Source of the DNA: Altererythrobacter sp. B11
GTDB lineage: Bacteria; Pseudomonadota; Alphaproteobacteria; Sphingomonadales; Sphingomonadaceae
Length of the DNA stretch: 64,000 bases
Assembly: GCF_003569745.1 (NCBI RefSeq)
Contig: NZ_AP018498.1
Coordinates: 3,449,001 to 3,513,000, forward strand
Reading direction: 5' to 3'
In this document: positions 18,687-29,072 of the stretch, piece after piece
How positions within the stretch are numbered: position 1 is the first letter of the stretch
How the letters are laid out: each line of letters opens with the position of its first letter
Notes under the pieces: model-generated
What the model was told of the DNA's origin: nothing
The model's input: only the letters and a program-made list of their open reading frames with translations
Databases searched by the model: none
Made by a program: the position numbers and the translations under genes

Positions 18687-19610
18687 TTAGAGCCAGCCCT
18701 GCGCCCGATACCATCGGGCCGTGGCGGCAAGGCCCTCCGCCGTGTCCACTTCGGGGCGCCAGAAGGCTTCCGGCACTGCGTTCGAAGGGCTGCACACCCA
18801 ATCGGGATGCGCCATGTAGCGGGCGCGATCAGGGGTCAGCTTGGCGCCCCCTTTTCGCAGCAGCCGGTCGGCACGCGCGGCCAGATGCAGCACGCTGGCG
18901 GGCACATGCGGCACCCATACGCGCCGCCCCACCGCACGGCCGATAGCCTTGCCCAGGTCGCGATGGCTCCAGCCTGCCTGCCGGCCGTCATCGGGCTCGA
19001 CAATCGCGCCGGTCAGCTGTCCCGGCGCACAGGCCAGCGCGAGCAACAGCCGCGCGAGATCACTCACCGCGATCACTGAGGCCCGACCGCGCGGCGGCAT
19101 AGGCACCACGCCCCAGCGCGCCGCCGTACGAAACAGCTCCAGGATCTCACGGTCCCGCGGCCCATAGATCGCCGGCGGGCGGACGATCACCCAATCGAGC
19201 CCGCTCGCCTGGACCACCTCCTCCGCCAGATATTTGCTGCGGCCGTAATCCGACAGGCCGGGTTCGCGGGCCGACAGGGAGGAGACCTGCACAAAGCGGG
19301 CGATCCCCGCCGCCCGGGCGGCTTCCACCACCCGCTCCGTCCCTTCGACGTTGCAGGCATGGAAGCCGGCGAAATCGGCGGCGTTCACCGCCCCGGCGAT
19401 GTGCAGCACGGTGTCGGCACCCTGCACGAGATCGGCCAGCGCAACGCGATCGAGCAGATCGCCGCGCACCCAGGTTACGCCCTCCCGCGCGGGCTGATCG
19501 CGCCGGGCAAGCGCCTTCACGCGCAGCCCCCGCCGCGCGGCTTCTTCCATTACCGCCTGCCCGACAAAGCCGGTGCCGCCGGTCAGGGCAATGATCGGCC
19601 CTTCGCTCAC
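18687..19610 (-). CDS. NAD(P)-dependent epimerase/dehydratase (extended SDR)
   Basis: A 307-residue Rossmann enzyme with GGTGFVGQAV at the N-terminus (nucleotide binding), ADTVLHIAGAVNA, VSSLSAREPGLSDYGRSKYLAEE (the active-site YxxxK and upstream Ser) and VRPPAIYGPRD. It is likely an NDP-sugar or steroid-like ketoreductase/epimerase; the substrate cannot be told. The start is GTG at 19610 (VSEGPIIALTGG), overlapping the proB stop as GTGA. A longer reading into proB is rejected because the family begins at the GxxGxxG fold. Confidence 0.85.
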   Translation of the reverse strand: MSEGPIIALTGGTGFVGQAVMEEAARRGLRVKALARRDQPAREGVTWVRGDLLDRVALADLVQGADTVLHIAGAVNAADFAGFHACNVEGTERVVEAARAAGIARFVQVSSLSAREPGLSDYGRSKYLAEEVVQASGLDWVIVRPPAIYGPRDREILELFRTAARWGVVPMPPRGRASVIAVSDLARLLLALACAPGQLTGAIVEPDDGRQAGWSHRDLGKAIGRAVGRRVWVPHVPASVLHLAARADRLLRKGGAKLTPDRARYMAHPDWVCSPSNAVPEAFWRPEVDTAEGLAATARWYRAQGWL

Positions 19611-20740
19611 AGCAGCACCAGCTGATCGCGGTGCACGACCGCCGAACGCGGCGCATAGCCGAGCAGCGCGCGCTGATCCTCGCTGCGCGTGCCCCGGATC
19701 CGCTCGATCTCCGCCGAACCATATTCGGCGAGGCCCTGTGCCACGGGCTTGCCGCTCTCGTCGCGAATGCCCACCGGATCGCCCCGCTGGAATTCGCCCT
19801 CCACGGACAGGATGCCGCTGGCGAGGAGACTGCCGCCCTTGGCCAAGGCCTTGGCGCAGCCGGCGTCCACCACCAGCGCGCCGTTCATCCGCTGGCGCCC
19901 GCCCAGCCATGCCTTGCGCGCGCCGTCCTTGCGCGTGGGTAGGAAGACGGTGCCGGTGTCGTTGGCGAGCGCCCGGGCGAAAGGGCGGCTGTGGGTGCCA
20001 TTGACGATGGCGAGCGCGATCCCTGCCCGCTCGGCGATCTCGGCGGCCTGCAGCTTGCTGGTCATCCCGCCCGACCCCATGCCGGAGCTGGAGGCGCCGC
20101 TCGCCATGGCATGAACCGCTTCGGTCACGCCTTCCACGAACGGAAGCAGCTGCGCATCCGGCTCCGCCGGATTGCGATCATAGAGCCCGTCCACGTCCGA
20201 AAACAGCACCACAGCGTCCGCCCCGCCGGCCTGCGCCACGCGGGCGGCGAGCCGATCGTTATCGCCGAAGCGGATCTCTGCGGTGGCGACGGAATCGTTT
20301 TCGTTGATCACTGGCACGGCGCCCGCCTTCAGCAGGCGCCCCAGCGTGGCGGCGGCGTTCAGATAGCGCCGCCGGTCCTCCAGATCCTCCAGCGTCAGCA
20401 GCAATTGCGCAGCGGTCAGCCCGTGGACACCGAGCAACTCGCTCCACAGCCCAGCAAGGCCGATCTGGCCCACTGCCGCCGCAGCCTGTGCATCCGCGAG
20501 GCTGCCGCGCCCGCCCTTCGCCAGGCCGAGCCGGGCCGCGCCCAGCGCGATCGCGCCGGAGCTGACCACGATAACCTGCTGCCCGCGCGCCCGTGCGGCG
20601 GCGATTTCCCCCACCAGCCCGGCCAGCCATTCGCGGCGCGGGCGGCCGCCCGGCCCCACGAGCAGCGCGGAGCCTACCTTGAAGACAAGGCGCGGTGCCG
20701 AAGTGGCATTGGCGAGATCAGCGAGGCGAGCGATCGACAT
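19607..20740 (-). CDS. proB: Glutamate 5-kinase
   Basis: Phosphorylates glutamate in the first step of proline synthesis. 377 residues: an amino-acid-kinase domain with FKVGSALLV, VVSSGAIALG, INENDSVAT, DVDGLYD and GGMTSKLQAAEIA, then a C-terminal PUA domain (GSLLASGILSVEGEFQRGDPVGI). The epimerase start overlaps its stop. proC lies about 3.3 kb away on the same strand, but proA is not in the window. Confidence 0.95.
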   Translation of the reverse strand: MSIARLADLANATSAPRLVFKVGSALLVGPGGRPRREWLAGLVGEIAAARARGQQVIVVSSGAIALGAARLGLAKGGRGSLADAQAAAAVGQIGLAGLWSELLGVHGLTAAQLLLTLEDLEDRRRYLNAAATLGRLLKAGAVPVINENDSVATAEIRFGDNDRLAARVAQAGGADAVVLFSDVDGLYDRNPAEPDAQLLPFVEGVTEAVHAMASGASSSGMGSGGMTSKLQAAEIAERAGIALAIVNGTHSRPFARALANDTGTVFLPTRKDGARKAWLGGRQRMNGALVVDAGCAKALAKGGSLLASGILSVEGEFQRGDPVGIRDESGKPVAQGLAEYGSAEIERIRGTRSEDQRALLGYAPRSAVVHRDQLVLL

Positions 20741-20786
20741 GGCGGCGCGTTAGCTTGCGCCGCGCGACTTGAGAAGCGCAACGCGA

Positions 20787-21893
<1,107 letters not shown>

Positions 21894-21952
21894 CTAATGC
21901 GCCCGCCCCGGCGGAGGCTGAGCGGCTGCGCGGAGGGGAGTTGCGGGACAAC

Positions 21953-22028
<76 letters not shown>

Positions 22029-22140
22029 GTTCCAGTGTCGCTGCGCGGACATGGCCCGCGAAGAGCGCGCGTCCTAGCGAAAAGGCATTCCTCTTGGAAG
22101 AGCAAATTTGCGGCCTCCCATGCCTTCGCGCCGTTTCCGC

Positions 22141-23019
22141 TTAGTTGCCAGTTTCCTTCGCATTCAGCGGCTGCACCACTGGGGTGGACACCGTATCGTC
22201 AGGTCGCGCAACCAGCGGAATGGTCGCCCCGCTGTCCGGATCCGTCACGCCGCCCGTCACCGAAGGGGCACCGCTGTCTGCAAGCGTGGCCCCGATGCCC
22301 GGCTGGCGCACACCGTGGACCGCCACATAGCCCGGCTGCGAGGCGCCATAGCGCTCGCCGTATTTCGCGTCCCAGGCAGCGGATTCGGTGCGATATTTCT
22401 CGTAGTCGCTGAAGAACTGCTCGAAGGCGCCCTCGTAGCGGGTGAGCCCCGCAAGCGCGAATTGGTCAACATCGGCGGGTGGGGTCTGCAGCGCCGTGTT
22501 TGCGAGATCAAGCGCCACTGCGCAGAAGGTCGAACGCACCGCCGGCAGCGCGAAATAGTTATAGACCTGCGTCATATGCGCTTCGCGCGCCTTGACCGCT
22601 GTCGAGCGGTTGGAGGATTCCTTGCGAAATTCCTTGTCCATCGACGCATTGGCGGCAGCGAGCCGCTTGGCATTCTTCTTCAGGAATTCGCCATACGCCG
22701 TGGTGATCGGCGCATATTGCGCATCGTTGCAGTTCAGCGCGGCCACGTTCCAGCCCGAGCGGAAATGCCACAGCGCCTCATCCTGGGTGAGGCCGGTGTT
22801 GATCGTGCGCCGCAGGCCATCCGGCCCCATCGGCGGGATCGGCATCACATAGGAGGCGCCCTGCGGCGGAATCGGGCGATAGGGGATCGCCTCCTGCACC
22901 GGCGGCGGAGGCGCCGGAGGTGGGGGCGGCGGAGGCGGAGGCGTGGCGCAGGCCGCCAGCAGCGCGAGCCCGCTCAGGGCCGCAGCCTTCGCGATCCAGT
23001 GTCGATTGTTCCACAGCAT
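22141..23019 (-). CDS. Proline-rich lipoprotein, unknown function
   Basis: A 292-residue predicted outer-membrane or periplasmic lipoprotein. The N-terminus has a basic/hydrophobic signal and lipobox LLAAC (Cys about 24), followed by a run of nine prolines and further PPPAPPPP. The middle region ([29 protein letters not shown] to [18 protein letters not shown]) is helical with conserved Cys/Trp; the C-terminus is low complexity. I do not recognise the family; it looks like a conserved sphingomonad envelope protein. Bases 23020-23124 upstream hold only its presumed promoter. Confidence 0.7.
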   Translation of the reverse strand: MLWNNRHWIAKAAALSGLALLAACATPPPPPPPPPAPPPPVQEAIPYRPIPPQGASYVMPIPPMGPDGLRRTINTGLTQDEALWHFRSGWNVAALNCNDAQYAPITTAYGEFLKKNAKRLAAANASMDKEFRKESSNRSTAVKAREAHMTQVYNYFALPAVRSTFCAVALDLANTALQTPPADVDQFALAGLTRYEGAFEQFFSDYEKYRTESAAWDAKYGERYGASQPGYVAVHGVRQPGIGATLADSGAPSVTGGVTDPDSGATIPLVARPDDTVSTPVVQPLNAKETGN

Positions 23020-23124
23020 CAGGCGAAGCGCCCCCTCACATTAAAATTTCGGGCCCATTACCCGCTTCCGGCTTTCTGCCGGATGAAGAACGCTTCCCTA
23101 ACGGTTTGGCCGGGCAAAGAAAAT

Positions 23125-23152
23125 GCCCGGGATGCACAGCGGCATCCCGGGC
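23125..23152 (-). terminator. Intrinsic terminator of the Bax-inhibitor gene
   Basis: On the minus strand, stem GCCCGGGATGC / GCATCCCGGGC (11 bp perfect, 6-nt loop) is followed by ATTTTCTTTG. It lies 25 bp after the stop of the Bax inhibitor-1 gene. Confidence 0.8.
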
Positions 23153-23177
23153 ACGATGAAGCGAATCCTGCGTGCGA

Positions 23178-23924
23178 TCAGTTGCGGCTGCTGCCCATGA
23201 TCCGAAGCAGGAAAAGGAACATGTTGATGAAGTCGAGATACAGGTTCAGCGCGCCGAGCACGATCGCCTTGCCGGCAAAATCGGTGCCACGCACATAGTT
23301 GTACTGCTCCTTCAGCTTCTGCGTGTCATAGGCAGTCAGACCGGCAAAGATCAGCACGCCCAGGAAGGTCACCGCCCAATAAAGCGCCGGCGACTGCAGG
23401 AAGATGTTGATCACGCTGGCGATCAGCAGGCCAATCACGCCCATGATCAGGAAGGTGCCGAAACCCGAAAGATCACGCTGCGTGGTGTAGCCATAAAGGC
23501 TGAGACCCGCGAAGGCGCCCGCCGTGGCGAAGAAGGTCGCCGCAATGGACGCACCTGTGTAGACGGCGAAGACCGAGGACAGCGAAAGCCCCATCAGCAC
23601 CGCGAAGCCCCAGTACATTGCCTGAAGCGTGGATGTGCTGAAGCGATTCTGCCCGAAGCTCATCGCAAACACGATGCCCAGTGGGGCGAGAGCCACGATC
23701 CAGCGCAGCGGGCTGGCGAAGAGCTGCACCGCAAGGCCGGACTGCCAGGTCAGCAGCGCGACCACGCCGGTCAGCAATACGCCGGACGCCATATAATTGT
23801 AGATGGAGAGCATGTGCTTGCGCAGCCCGGCGTCGAAAGTCTCGCCGGTGCGGACACCCCCTCTAAGGCCGGGCGACTCTCCGATGCCCTGGCGGGTCGC
23901 CCGGGGGTCGTTCCAATTTGCCAT
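23178..23924 (-). CDS. Bax inhibitor-1/YccA family membrane protein
   Basis: A 248-residue, seven-helix inner-membrane protein of the BI-1 (UPF0005) family. The hydrophobic segments include MLSIYNYMASGVLLTGVVALL, YWGFAVLMGLSLSSVFAVYT and VTFLGVLIFAGLTAYDTQKLKEQY, where the AYDTQ motif carries the conserved Asp of the family's pH/Ca site. Bacterial members such as YetJ leak calcium; YccA modulates FtsH. The specific role here is unknown. It has its own terminator. Confidence 0.93.
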   Translation of the reverse strand: MANWNDPRATRQGIGESPGLRGGVRTGETFDAGLRKHMLSIYNYMASGVLLTGVVALLTWQSGLAVQLFASPLRWIVALAPLGIVFAMSFGQNRFSTSTLQAMYWGFAVLMGLSLSSVFAVYTGASIAATFFATAGAFAGLSLYGYTTQRDLSGFGTFLIMGVIGLLIASVINIFLQSPALYWAVTFLGVLIFAGLTAYDTQKLKEQYNYVRGTDFAGKAIVLGALNLYLDFINMFLFLLRIMGSSRN

Positions 23925-24030
23925 TTATCCTAAACTCCGTATGCACGGCTTCACTTTGCGAGCCGCTCGTAGGCGAATATCGGTCTTCGCGGCACGCTTT
24001 TCAAGCAAAACCGAACGCCATCGGGCGCGC

Positions 24031-24837
24031 TTACGCCTTGCCGCGCGCCTCGGCTGCCATCTCGGCACTGCGATCGCGCGCCGCCCGCAGCGTCGCGACC
24101 GCAAGCCGGCGCATCGCCGCCCCGTCATCCATCACTTCGAGCCCCGCCTGCGTGACGCCACCCGGGCTCGCCACGCGCCGGGCGAGCTCCGCCGGGGCGT
24201 GGGGCGATGCTGCTGCCAGCGCCGAAGCCCCTTCCACCATCGCCAATGCCAGACGCAGCGCCTTGTCTTCCGCCAACCCGAGCTCGGCCGCTGCGGCCGC
24301 CAGCGAATCGATGAAACGATAGACAAAGGCCGGCCCCGATCCCGCCAGGGCGGTGACGAGATCGAACTCGTCCTCCGCCACCCATTCCGGCGTGCCGAGC
24401 GGTTTCAGGAAAGCCATCGCCGCGTCAGATCCGGAATCGTCCAGCCCGGCCTGCGCGACGGCGATGGGGGACTTGCCGAGCGCCGCGGCAAGATTGGGCA
24501 TCAGCCGCACCACGCCGGCCGCGTTCGCGAAACGATCCCGCAACACGGAGAGCTCGACCCCGGCGAGGATAGAAAGCAGCACGGTGCCCGCGCCCACCAC
24601 CTTTTTAACCTGCGGCACGACATCGGCGAGGATCTGCGGCTTGACGCCCAGGAGCACGGCATCGAAGCTGCCCCCCTCAGGGATCGCATCCAGCAGCTTC
24701 ACCCCCGGGCGCGGCTCCTTCATCCCGGGATCGGCAACAGTGAAGCGGGCGGGATCGAACCCGGCGGCCAGCCAGCCGTCGAGCATGGCCCCGGCCATAT
24801 TGCCGCAGCCGACGAGGAGGATGTTCTGATAGGTCAT
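24031..24837 (-). CDS. proC: Pyrroline-5-carboxylate reductase
   Basis: Last step of proline synthesis, reducing P5C with NAD(P)H. 268 residues from MTYQNILLVG, with dinucleotide fold GCGNMAGAML, RLMPNLAAALG, and dimer/active-site helix ALAGSGPAFVYRFIDSLAAAA with SPGGVTQAGLEVM. The start at 24837 is set by the family N-terminus. It lies 47 bp after the YbjN gene and probably shares its transcript. Confidence 0.96.
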   Translation of the reverse strand: MTYQNILLVGCGNMAGAMLDGWLAAGFDPARFTVADPGMKEPRPGVKLLDAIPEGGSFDAVLLGVKPQILADVVPQVKKVVGAGTVLLSILAGVELSVLRDRFANAAGVVRLMPNLAAALGKSPIAVAQAGLDDSGSDAAMAFLKPLGTPEWVAEDEFDLVTALAGSGPAFVYRFIDSLAAAAAELGLAEDKALRLALAMVEGASALAAASPHAPAELARRVASPGGVTQAGLEVMDDGAAMRRLAVATLRAARDRSAEMAAEARGKA

Positions 24838-24884
24838 GCGCCGCCAGTGCCGAATCCGCCGCGCGCTGTCCACGGAGAAGCGGC

Positions 24885-25388
24885 TCAGGCCTCCCCGGCA
24901 GCGTCCACCAATGCGGCTTCCAGCGCCTCGCGCGGGCGCTTGTCGCCCCACAGCACGAACTGGAAGGCAGGATAGAAGCGATCGCATTCGGCCACTGCGC
25001 TTTCCACCGCCAGCTGACCGACCGAGAGCCCAAGCAGCCCATCGCCCAGCATCAGCCCATGGCGATAGAGCAGCACTCCGCCATTCGACCAGATGTCGAA
25101 ATGGCCGATCCAGAGCTGTTCGTTGATCAGCGCCAGCAATTCGTAAGCGGCCTTGCGCTTGGCTTCGGGCACACGAATCTCGGGGAGGCAGATCAGCTGC
25201 AGTACGCGATCTTCCGGCCGCCAGATGCCGCGCAGCTGGTAGGTCGTCCAGCTGCCCTGCACTTCGCCGCAAACTTCATCGTCATTCACGAATTCGCAGG
25301 GCCAGCCATGGGCCTGGAACAACTGCGCGAGCATTTCCAGCGGCGCGGCGTCCTCGTCCTCATCCATCTGCTCGCGACCGATATCCAT
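24885..25388 (-). CDS. YbjN domain-containing protein
   Basis: A 167-residue cytosolic protein of the YbjN (type III secretion chaperone-like fold) family. Features: acidic N-terminus (MDEDEDAAP), LEMLAQLFQAHGWPCEFV, LINEQLWIGHFDIWSNGGVLLYRHGL and FYPAFQFVLWGDKRPREALEAAL. In E. coli YbjN affects motility and stress responses; in alphaproteobacteria it commonly sits before proC, as here. The role is unknown. Bases 25389-25533 downstream of its start region are featureless. Confidence 0.85.
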   Translation of the reverse strand: MDIGREQMDEDEDAAPLEMLAQLFQAHGWPCEFVNDDEVCGEVQGSWTTYQLRGIWRPEDRVLQLICLPEIRVPEAKRKAAYELLALINEQLWIGHFDIWSNGGVLLYRHGLMLGDGLLGLSVGQLAVESAVAECDRFYPAFQFVLWGDKRPREALEAALVDAAGEA

Positions 25389-25533
25389 TGTTCAACCCCT
25401 GCGTGCCCGGCCGTTCGCCCGGCTTGCGGCATCAATGCAGCGGGGCGGGGGCACGGCGCAATCCACCGCCATGGCGTCACTGGGCAAAACTTAACAAGCC
25501 TGTTGGCAAGGTGTGCAAAAGCCGGTCCGGCGC

Positions 25534-27318
25534 TTAGTCGAGCGGGGCGACCTTCTCGCCTTCCGCGCTGTCAAATCGGAAGGAATCAAAGCCCTTGTCC
25601 TTCAGCTTGCCGACCATCTCGTTGGCCGCCTTGGTGCTGGGATAGGGGCCCACCACCATGCGGTTGGTGCGTCCCCAGGCGGCGACATGCGGCTCTGCCT
25701 TGTCGAGCAGGCCGCCGGCTTCGCGACGCAGCCGTTTCCAGTCGAAGCCAAGCGCCTTCACGTCTCGCCCGGTGGCAATCTGGACCCAGTGCCGGCTCGG
25801 TTCCGGGGGTGGGGGCGGCGGCGGAGGCGGCGCGGGGGGCGGTGGCGGCTTGGGCCGTTCGCGCGGCGGCTTGATTGCCGTGATGTCCACCGCCCCGGCC
25901 GCGGGGCGCGCCGCAACGGCAGCCGCGTCGCCAGCAAGAGAAAACTCGGCGAACGCGTCGCGCAGTGAAATCTCCACCGGCGGCTTTGGCTGTTCCGACG
26001 GAGGGAGAAGCACGGTCGGCGTGGGAGCAGGGCCCGGCGTCGGCGTGGGCGGGAGGCTGGCGTCTGCGAATGATTGGCCGGACCGCGACGGCTGAGGGTC
26101 GGCCGCGGGCCCCTGCAGCGGCCGCGGCGCCTGTGCCACGGCAACGGCTGCAGGCTGAGGTGCGGGTGTTGGAGTTGGAACAGGCGGCGGAGAGGGCGCA
26201 GGCGCGGCAGCAGCCTGCCCCCCAAGCGGCGGCAGCTCGCCAACCTGCGATTGCGCGGCCACCTGCACGGGCGCCTCGGCAGCGCCGGCCCGCGATCGGG
26301 CAGGCGCCGGAGCCGGTTCGGTAGCGGCGACCTCACGGCGGCTCCGCGCGGGCTTGCCGGCTTCTGCCCTTCCCTTGCGGTCCTCTGCACGGCGGCCAAG
26401 TGGCTCCCCGCTCGGCACGAGCCGCGCGTCAGCAGAGCGCGCTGTCGTTCCCGCGCCCGGAACAGCGGCGGCCTGGGCAGACAGCGCCGCGATCTGCGGC
26501 TCGTCCCGCCCGATCGCCTCCGCCTGGGGGAACAGGCCGAGATTGGCCGCAGCTGCCTGCTGCGCCCGGGTGAGCTTGGCCATATAACGCAGGTAAGGCG
26601 CCATCCGGCCTGAAAGCTGCGCCGGCAGCAGCGTCTCGGCGATCGACACCGCTTCATCCGGCTGGCCGAGAATGGCGAGCGCAAAGGCGCGCGCACGATA
26701 GGCGGACAAATCCTGCCGTTGCAGCATCGGCAGCAGCGTGGCTTCCGAAGCTGCCTGATTGCCAGCGATGGCCTGGCTGATGGCCAGCCGGCGCGCGATC
26801 GCGGGATTCTCGCCGCGCGCCAGCACGAGCCGATATTGCTCCTGCGCCTTGGCGTTGTCGCCCACAAGGTCATAGGCGAGGCCGCGGTCACTGGCATAGG
26901 GGGCAAGATCCGCCCCCGCCGCTTCCGCCTCACTGAACAGCGAAAGTGCGGAAAGCGGCTGATTCTGGCGCACCGAGATGGCCGCCATGCCTGCCTTCGC
27001 GCGTGCATCGCCAGGCGACAGCGCCTGCGCCCGCCCGAAAAAGCCGAGCGCGGCGTTCAGATCATCCAGACCCAGCGAGGCTTGGCCAGCGGCGATCAGC
27101 GCATCGGTGGACTGGGGATTGTGGGCGAGCTGGCGCAAGGCCTCGCTCAACCGCTCCGAATCGGGGCTGGGCACCGCCTGCACTACCGGGCGCGAAATGG
27201 AATCCTGCGCGGCGGCAGGCGCCAGGGCCAGGAAGGGCGCCAGAGCCGCGCCCGCCAGAGCAGGCAGCACGACACCGCGCCGCCTCCGCCGCTGCGGCGA
27301 AGAGTGCGGGGACATCAT
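25534..27318 (-). CDS. TPR and SPOR domain protein downstream of ftsZ
   Basis: A 594-residue exported protein. The signal peptide (about residues 1-37, ending PAAA-QD) is followed by TPR-like helices (DALIAAGQASLGLDDLNAALGFFGRAQALSPGDARAKAG, written here as their general pattern), a long Pro/Ala/Arg-rich linker with poly-Pro runs, and a C-terminal SPOR domain (WVQIATGRDVKALGFDWKRL to STKAANEMVGKLKDKGFDSF). SPOR domains bind denuded glycan strands at the septum. It begins 51 bp after ftsZ on the same strand, so it may be a division-associated factor. The start could be either of two adjacent ATGs (27318, 27315). Confidence 0.85.
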   Translation of the reverse strand: MMSPHSSPQRRRRRGVVLPALAGAALAPFLALAPAAAQDSISRPVVQAVPSPDSERLSEALRQLAHNPQSTDALIAAGQASLGLDDLNAALGFFGRAQALSPGDARAKAGMAAISVRQNQPLSALSLFSEAEAAGADLAPYASDRGLAYDLVGDNAKAQEQYRLVLARGENPAIARRLAISQAIAGNQAASEATLLPMLQRQDLSAYRARAFALAILGQPDEAVSIAETLLPAQLSGRMAPYLRYMAKLTRAQQAAAANLGLFPQAEAIGRDEPQIAALSAQAAAVPGAGTTARSADARLVPSGEPLGRRAEDRKGRAEAGKPARSRREVAATEPAPAPARSRAGAAEAPVQVAAQSQVGELPPLGGQAAAAPAPSPPPVPTPTPAPQPAAVAVAQAPRPLQGPAADPQPSRSGQSFADASLPPTPTPGPAPTPTVLLPPSEQPKPPVEISLRDAFAEFSLAGDAAAVAARPAAGAVDITAIKPPRERPKPPPPPAPPPPPPPPPEPSRHWVQIATGRDVKALGFDWKRLRREAGGLLDKAEPHVAAWGRTNRMVVGPYPSTKAANEMVGKLKDKGFDSFRFDSAEGEKVAPLD

Positions 27319-27368
27319 GCCGCGCGCGCTAGCGGGCCGAGTGTGAACCTCGCGCGAATGGGTCCGGC

Positions 27369-28952
27369 TTACTGGTTGTTCTGCCGTCCGAGGAAGCGCG
27401 GGATGCGCAGCGAGGCGCCGCCGTCCCCATCCTTCTCATCCTCGTCCTCATCCCCCTCGTCGCCGGCGGGCGTACCGCTGGAACGGGAGAGATTGGCCAT
27501 CCGCTCGAAGAGAGTGCTGCCGGCAGCAGCGCCACCGGCCGGCGGCGTGCCCTTGCCAGCCGCACCGCCCAGCATCTGCCCGCGCCGCCCGCCAAAATGC
27601 GGCTGCGCCGGCTCGTCACGCTCGGCCAGGCGGCTGGCGTCTAGCAGCAGTTCGTCGGGGGCGGTCGGCTCGGCTTCGTCGGTCAGCTCCAGCTCGGCGC
27701 TGTCATCCTCGTCGCGTGAACCGGTGAGTGAGGCGAAATTGGCGGTGGCCGTCTCGTCCTCATCCTCATCGAAATCGCCATAATCGTCCTCGTAGGAGGC
27801 GCTGACCGGCTCGTTCGAGAATGAAGGGGCCCGTTCGGGCGCGCGCTGCTCAGCCGGCTCACTGTCGAACGATGCGCTGCCGCTCTCTGCCATTTCGGCT
27901 TCGGTCGGCGGAGGAAGAACCGGCTTCTTCGGCCCACGCTGGGCGCCGAAGGAGATCGGCTGGCTGGCCTGCTGTGCGGGCGCAGCACCGCTGTCTATGC
28001 CTGTGGCGACCACCGACACGCGGATCTTGCCCTCGAGATCGGGGTTGAAGGCCGAGCCCCAGATGATGTTGGCCTCGGGATCGACCAGCTCGCGGATGTG
28101 GTTCGCAGCCTCGTCGACTTCCAGCAGCTTCATGTCCTCGCCGCCGATGATCGAGATGATGACGCCCTTGGCGCCCTGCATCGACACGCCGTCCAGCAGC
28201 GGATTGGCAATGGCCCTCTCGGCGGCTTCCAGCGCGCGATTCTCGCCCTCGCCCTCGCCCGTGCCCATCATCGCCTTGCCCATCTCGCCCATGACCGAAC
28301 GCACGTCGGCAAAGTCGAGGTTGATGAGGCCCGGCATCACCATCAGATCGGTGATGGAGCGCACGCCCTGCTGCAGCACTTCGTCCGCCAGCTGGAACGC
28401 TTCCTTGAAGGTGGTTTCCGCCTTGGCGACCAGGAACAGGTTCTGGTTCGGGATCACAATCAGCGTATCGACGTGCTTCTGCAGCTCCTCGATACCCGAC
28501 TCCGCCGAGCGCATACGGCGCGTGCCTTCGAACAGGAACGGCTTGGTGACGACGCCCACCGTCAGGATGCCGCGGGTGCGCGCGATTTCCGCGATCACCG
28601 GTGCCGCGCCCGTGCCCGTGCCGCCGCCCATGCCGGCGGCGATGAAGACCATGTTCACGCCTTCCAGCGCGCGCTCGATCTCGGCCACCGTCTCTTCCGC
28701 GGCGGCGCGGCCGACTTCGGGCCGCGATCCGGCGCCGAGGCCCTGGGTGATATCCGGCCCCAGCTGGATGCGGTGTTCGGCCACCGAATTGTTCAGCGCC
28801 TGCGCATCGGTGTTGGCGACAATGAAATCGACGCCTTCGATTTCCGCCTCTATCATATTCGCGATGGCATTGCCGCCGGCGCCGCCGACACCGATCACGG
28901 TGATCCGCGGACGGAGTTCTTCAACGGAAGGCGGGCCGATATTGATACTCAT
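27369..28952 (-). CDS. ftsZ: Cell division GTPase
   Basis: The tubulin homologue that forms the Z-ring. 527 residues: the GTPase domain has [10 protein letters not shown], the tubulin signature GGGTGTG at about residues 109-115, NTDAQAL and the T7 loop region ([11 protein letters not shown]). The C-terminal linker is about 190 residues and strikingly acidic in places ([27 protein letters not shown]), ending with a conserved tip [13 protein letters not shown] for FtsA and other partners. A strong GAGGAG site precedes it. A 120-bp gap with DnaA-box-like and GANTC sequences separates it from ftsA, suggesting its own cell-cycle promoter. Confidence 0.98.
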   Translation of the reverse strand: MSINIGPPSVEELRPRITVIGVGGAGGNAIANMIEAEIEGVDFIVANTDAQALNNSVAEHRIQLGPDITQGLGAGSRPEVGRAAAEETVAEIERALEGVNMVFIAAGMGGGTGTGAAPVIAEIARTRGILTVGVVTKPFLFEGTRRMRSAESGIEELQKHVDTLIVIPNQNLFLVAKAETTFKEAFQLADEVLQQGVRSITDLMVMPGLINLDFADVRSVMGEMGKAMMGTGEGEGENRALEAAERAIANPLLDGVSMQGAKGVIISIIGGEDMKLLEVDEAANHIRELVDPEANIIWGSAFNPDLEGKIRVSVVATGIDSGAAPAQQASQPISFGAQRGPKKPVLPPPTEAEMAESGSASFDSEPAEQRAPERAPSFSNEPVSASYEDDYGDFDEDEDETATANFASLTGSRDEDDSAELELTDEAEPTAPDELLLDASRLAERDEPAQPHFGGRRGQMLGGAAGKGTPPAGGAAAGSTLFERMANLSRSSGTPAGDEGDEDEDEKDGDGGASLRIPRFLGRQNNQ

Positions 28953-29010
28953 TTCCTGCTCTCCTCGGGGAGGCCCTGTTCATTCTGGTGTCCCGCTTGT
29001 GCCACAAAGC

Positions 29011-29047
29011 GAATCACCCGTGCAAAAGGTAAAAAAAGCTATCCACA
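29011..29047 (-). promoter_or_regulatory. Candidate ftsZ promoter region: GANTC site and DnaA-box-like sequence
   Basis: In the 120 bp between ftsA and ftsZ lie GAATC (29011-29015, a CcrM methylation site) and CTATCCACA (29039-29047), which matches the DnaA box TTATCCACA at 8 of 9 positions. Both are known in the Caulobacter ftsZ promoter region. No clear -35/-10 pair is visible and no paired TTAA CtrA site was found. Confidence 0.45.
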
Positions 29048-29072
29048 GCCATGCGCAGCGGCAGGCAAACGT

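Noticed and set aside
19611-19910. N-terminal extension of the epimerase into proB
   Set aside because: The added residues are a proB shadow; the Rossmann fold begins at the GTG at 19610.
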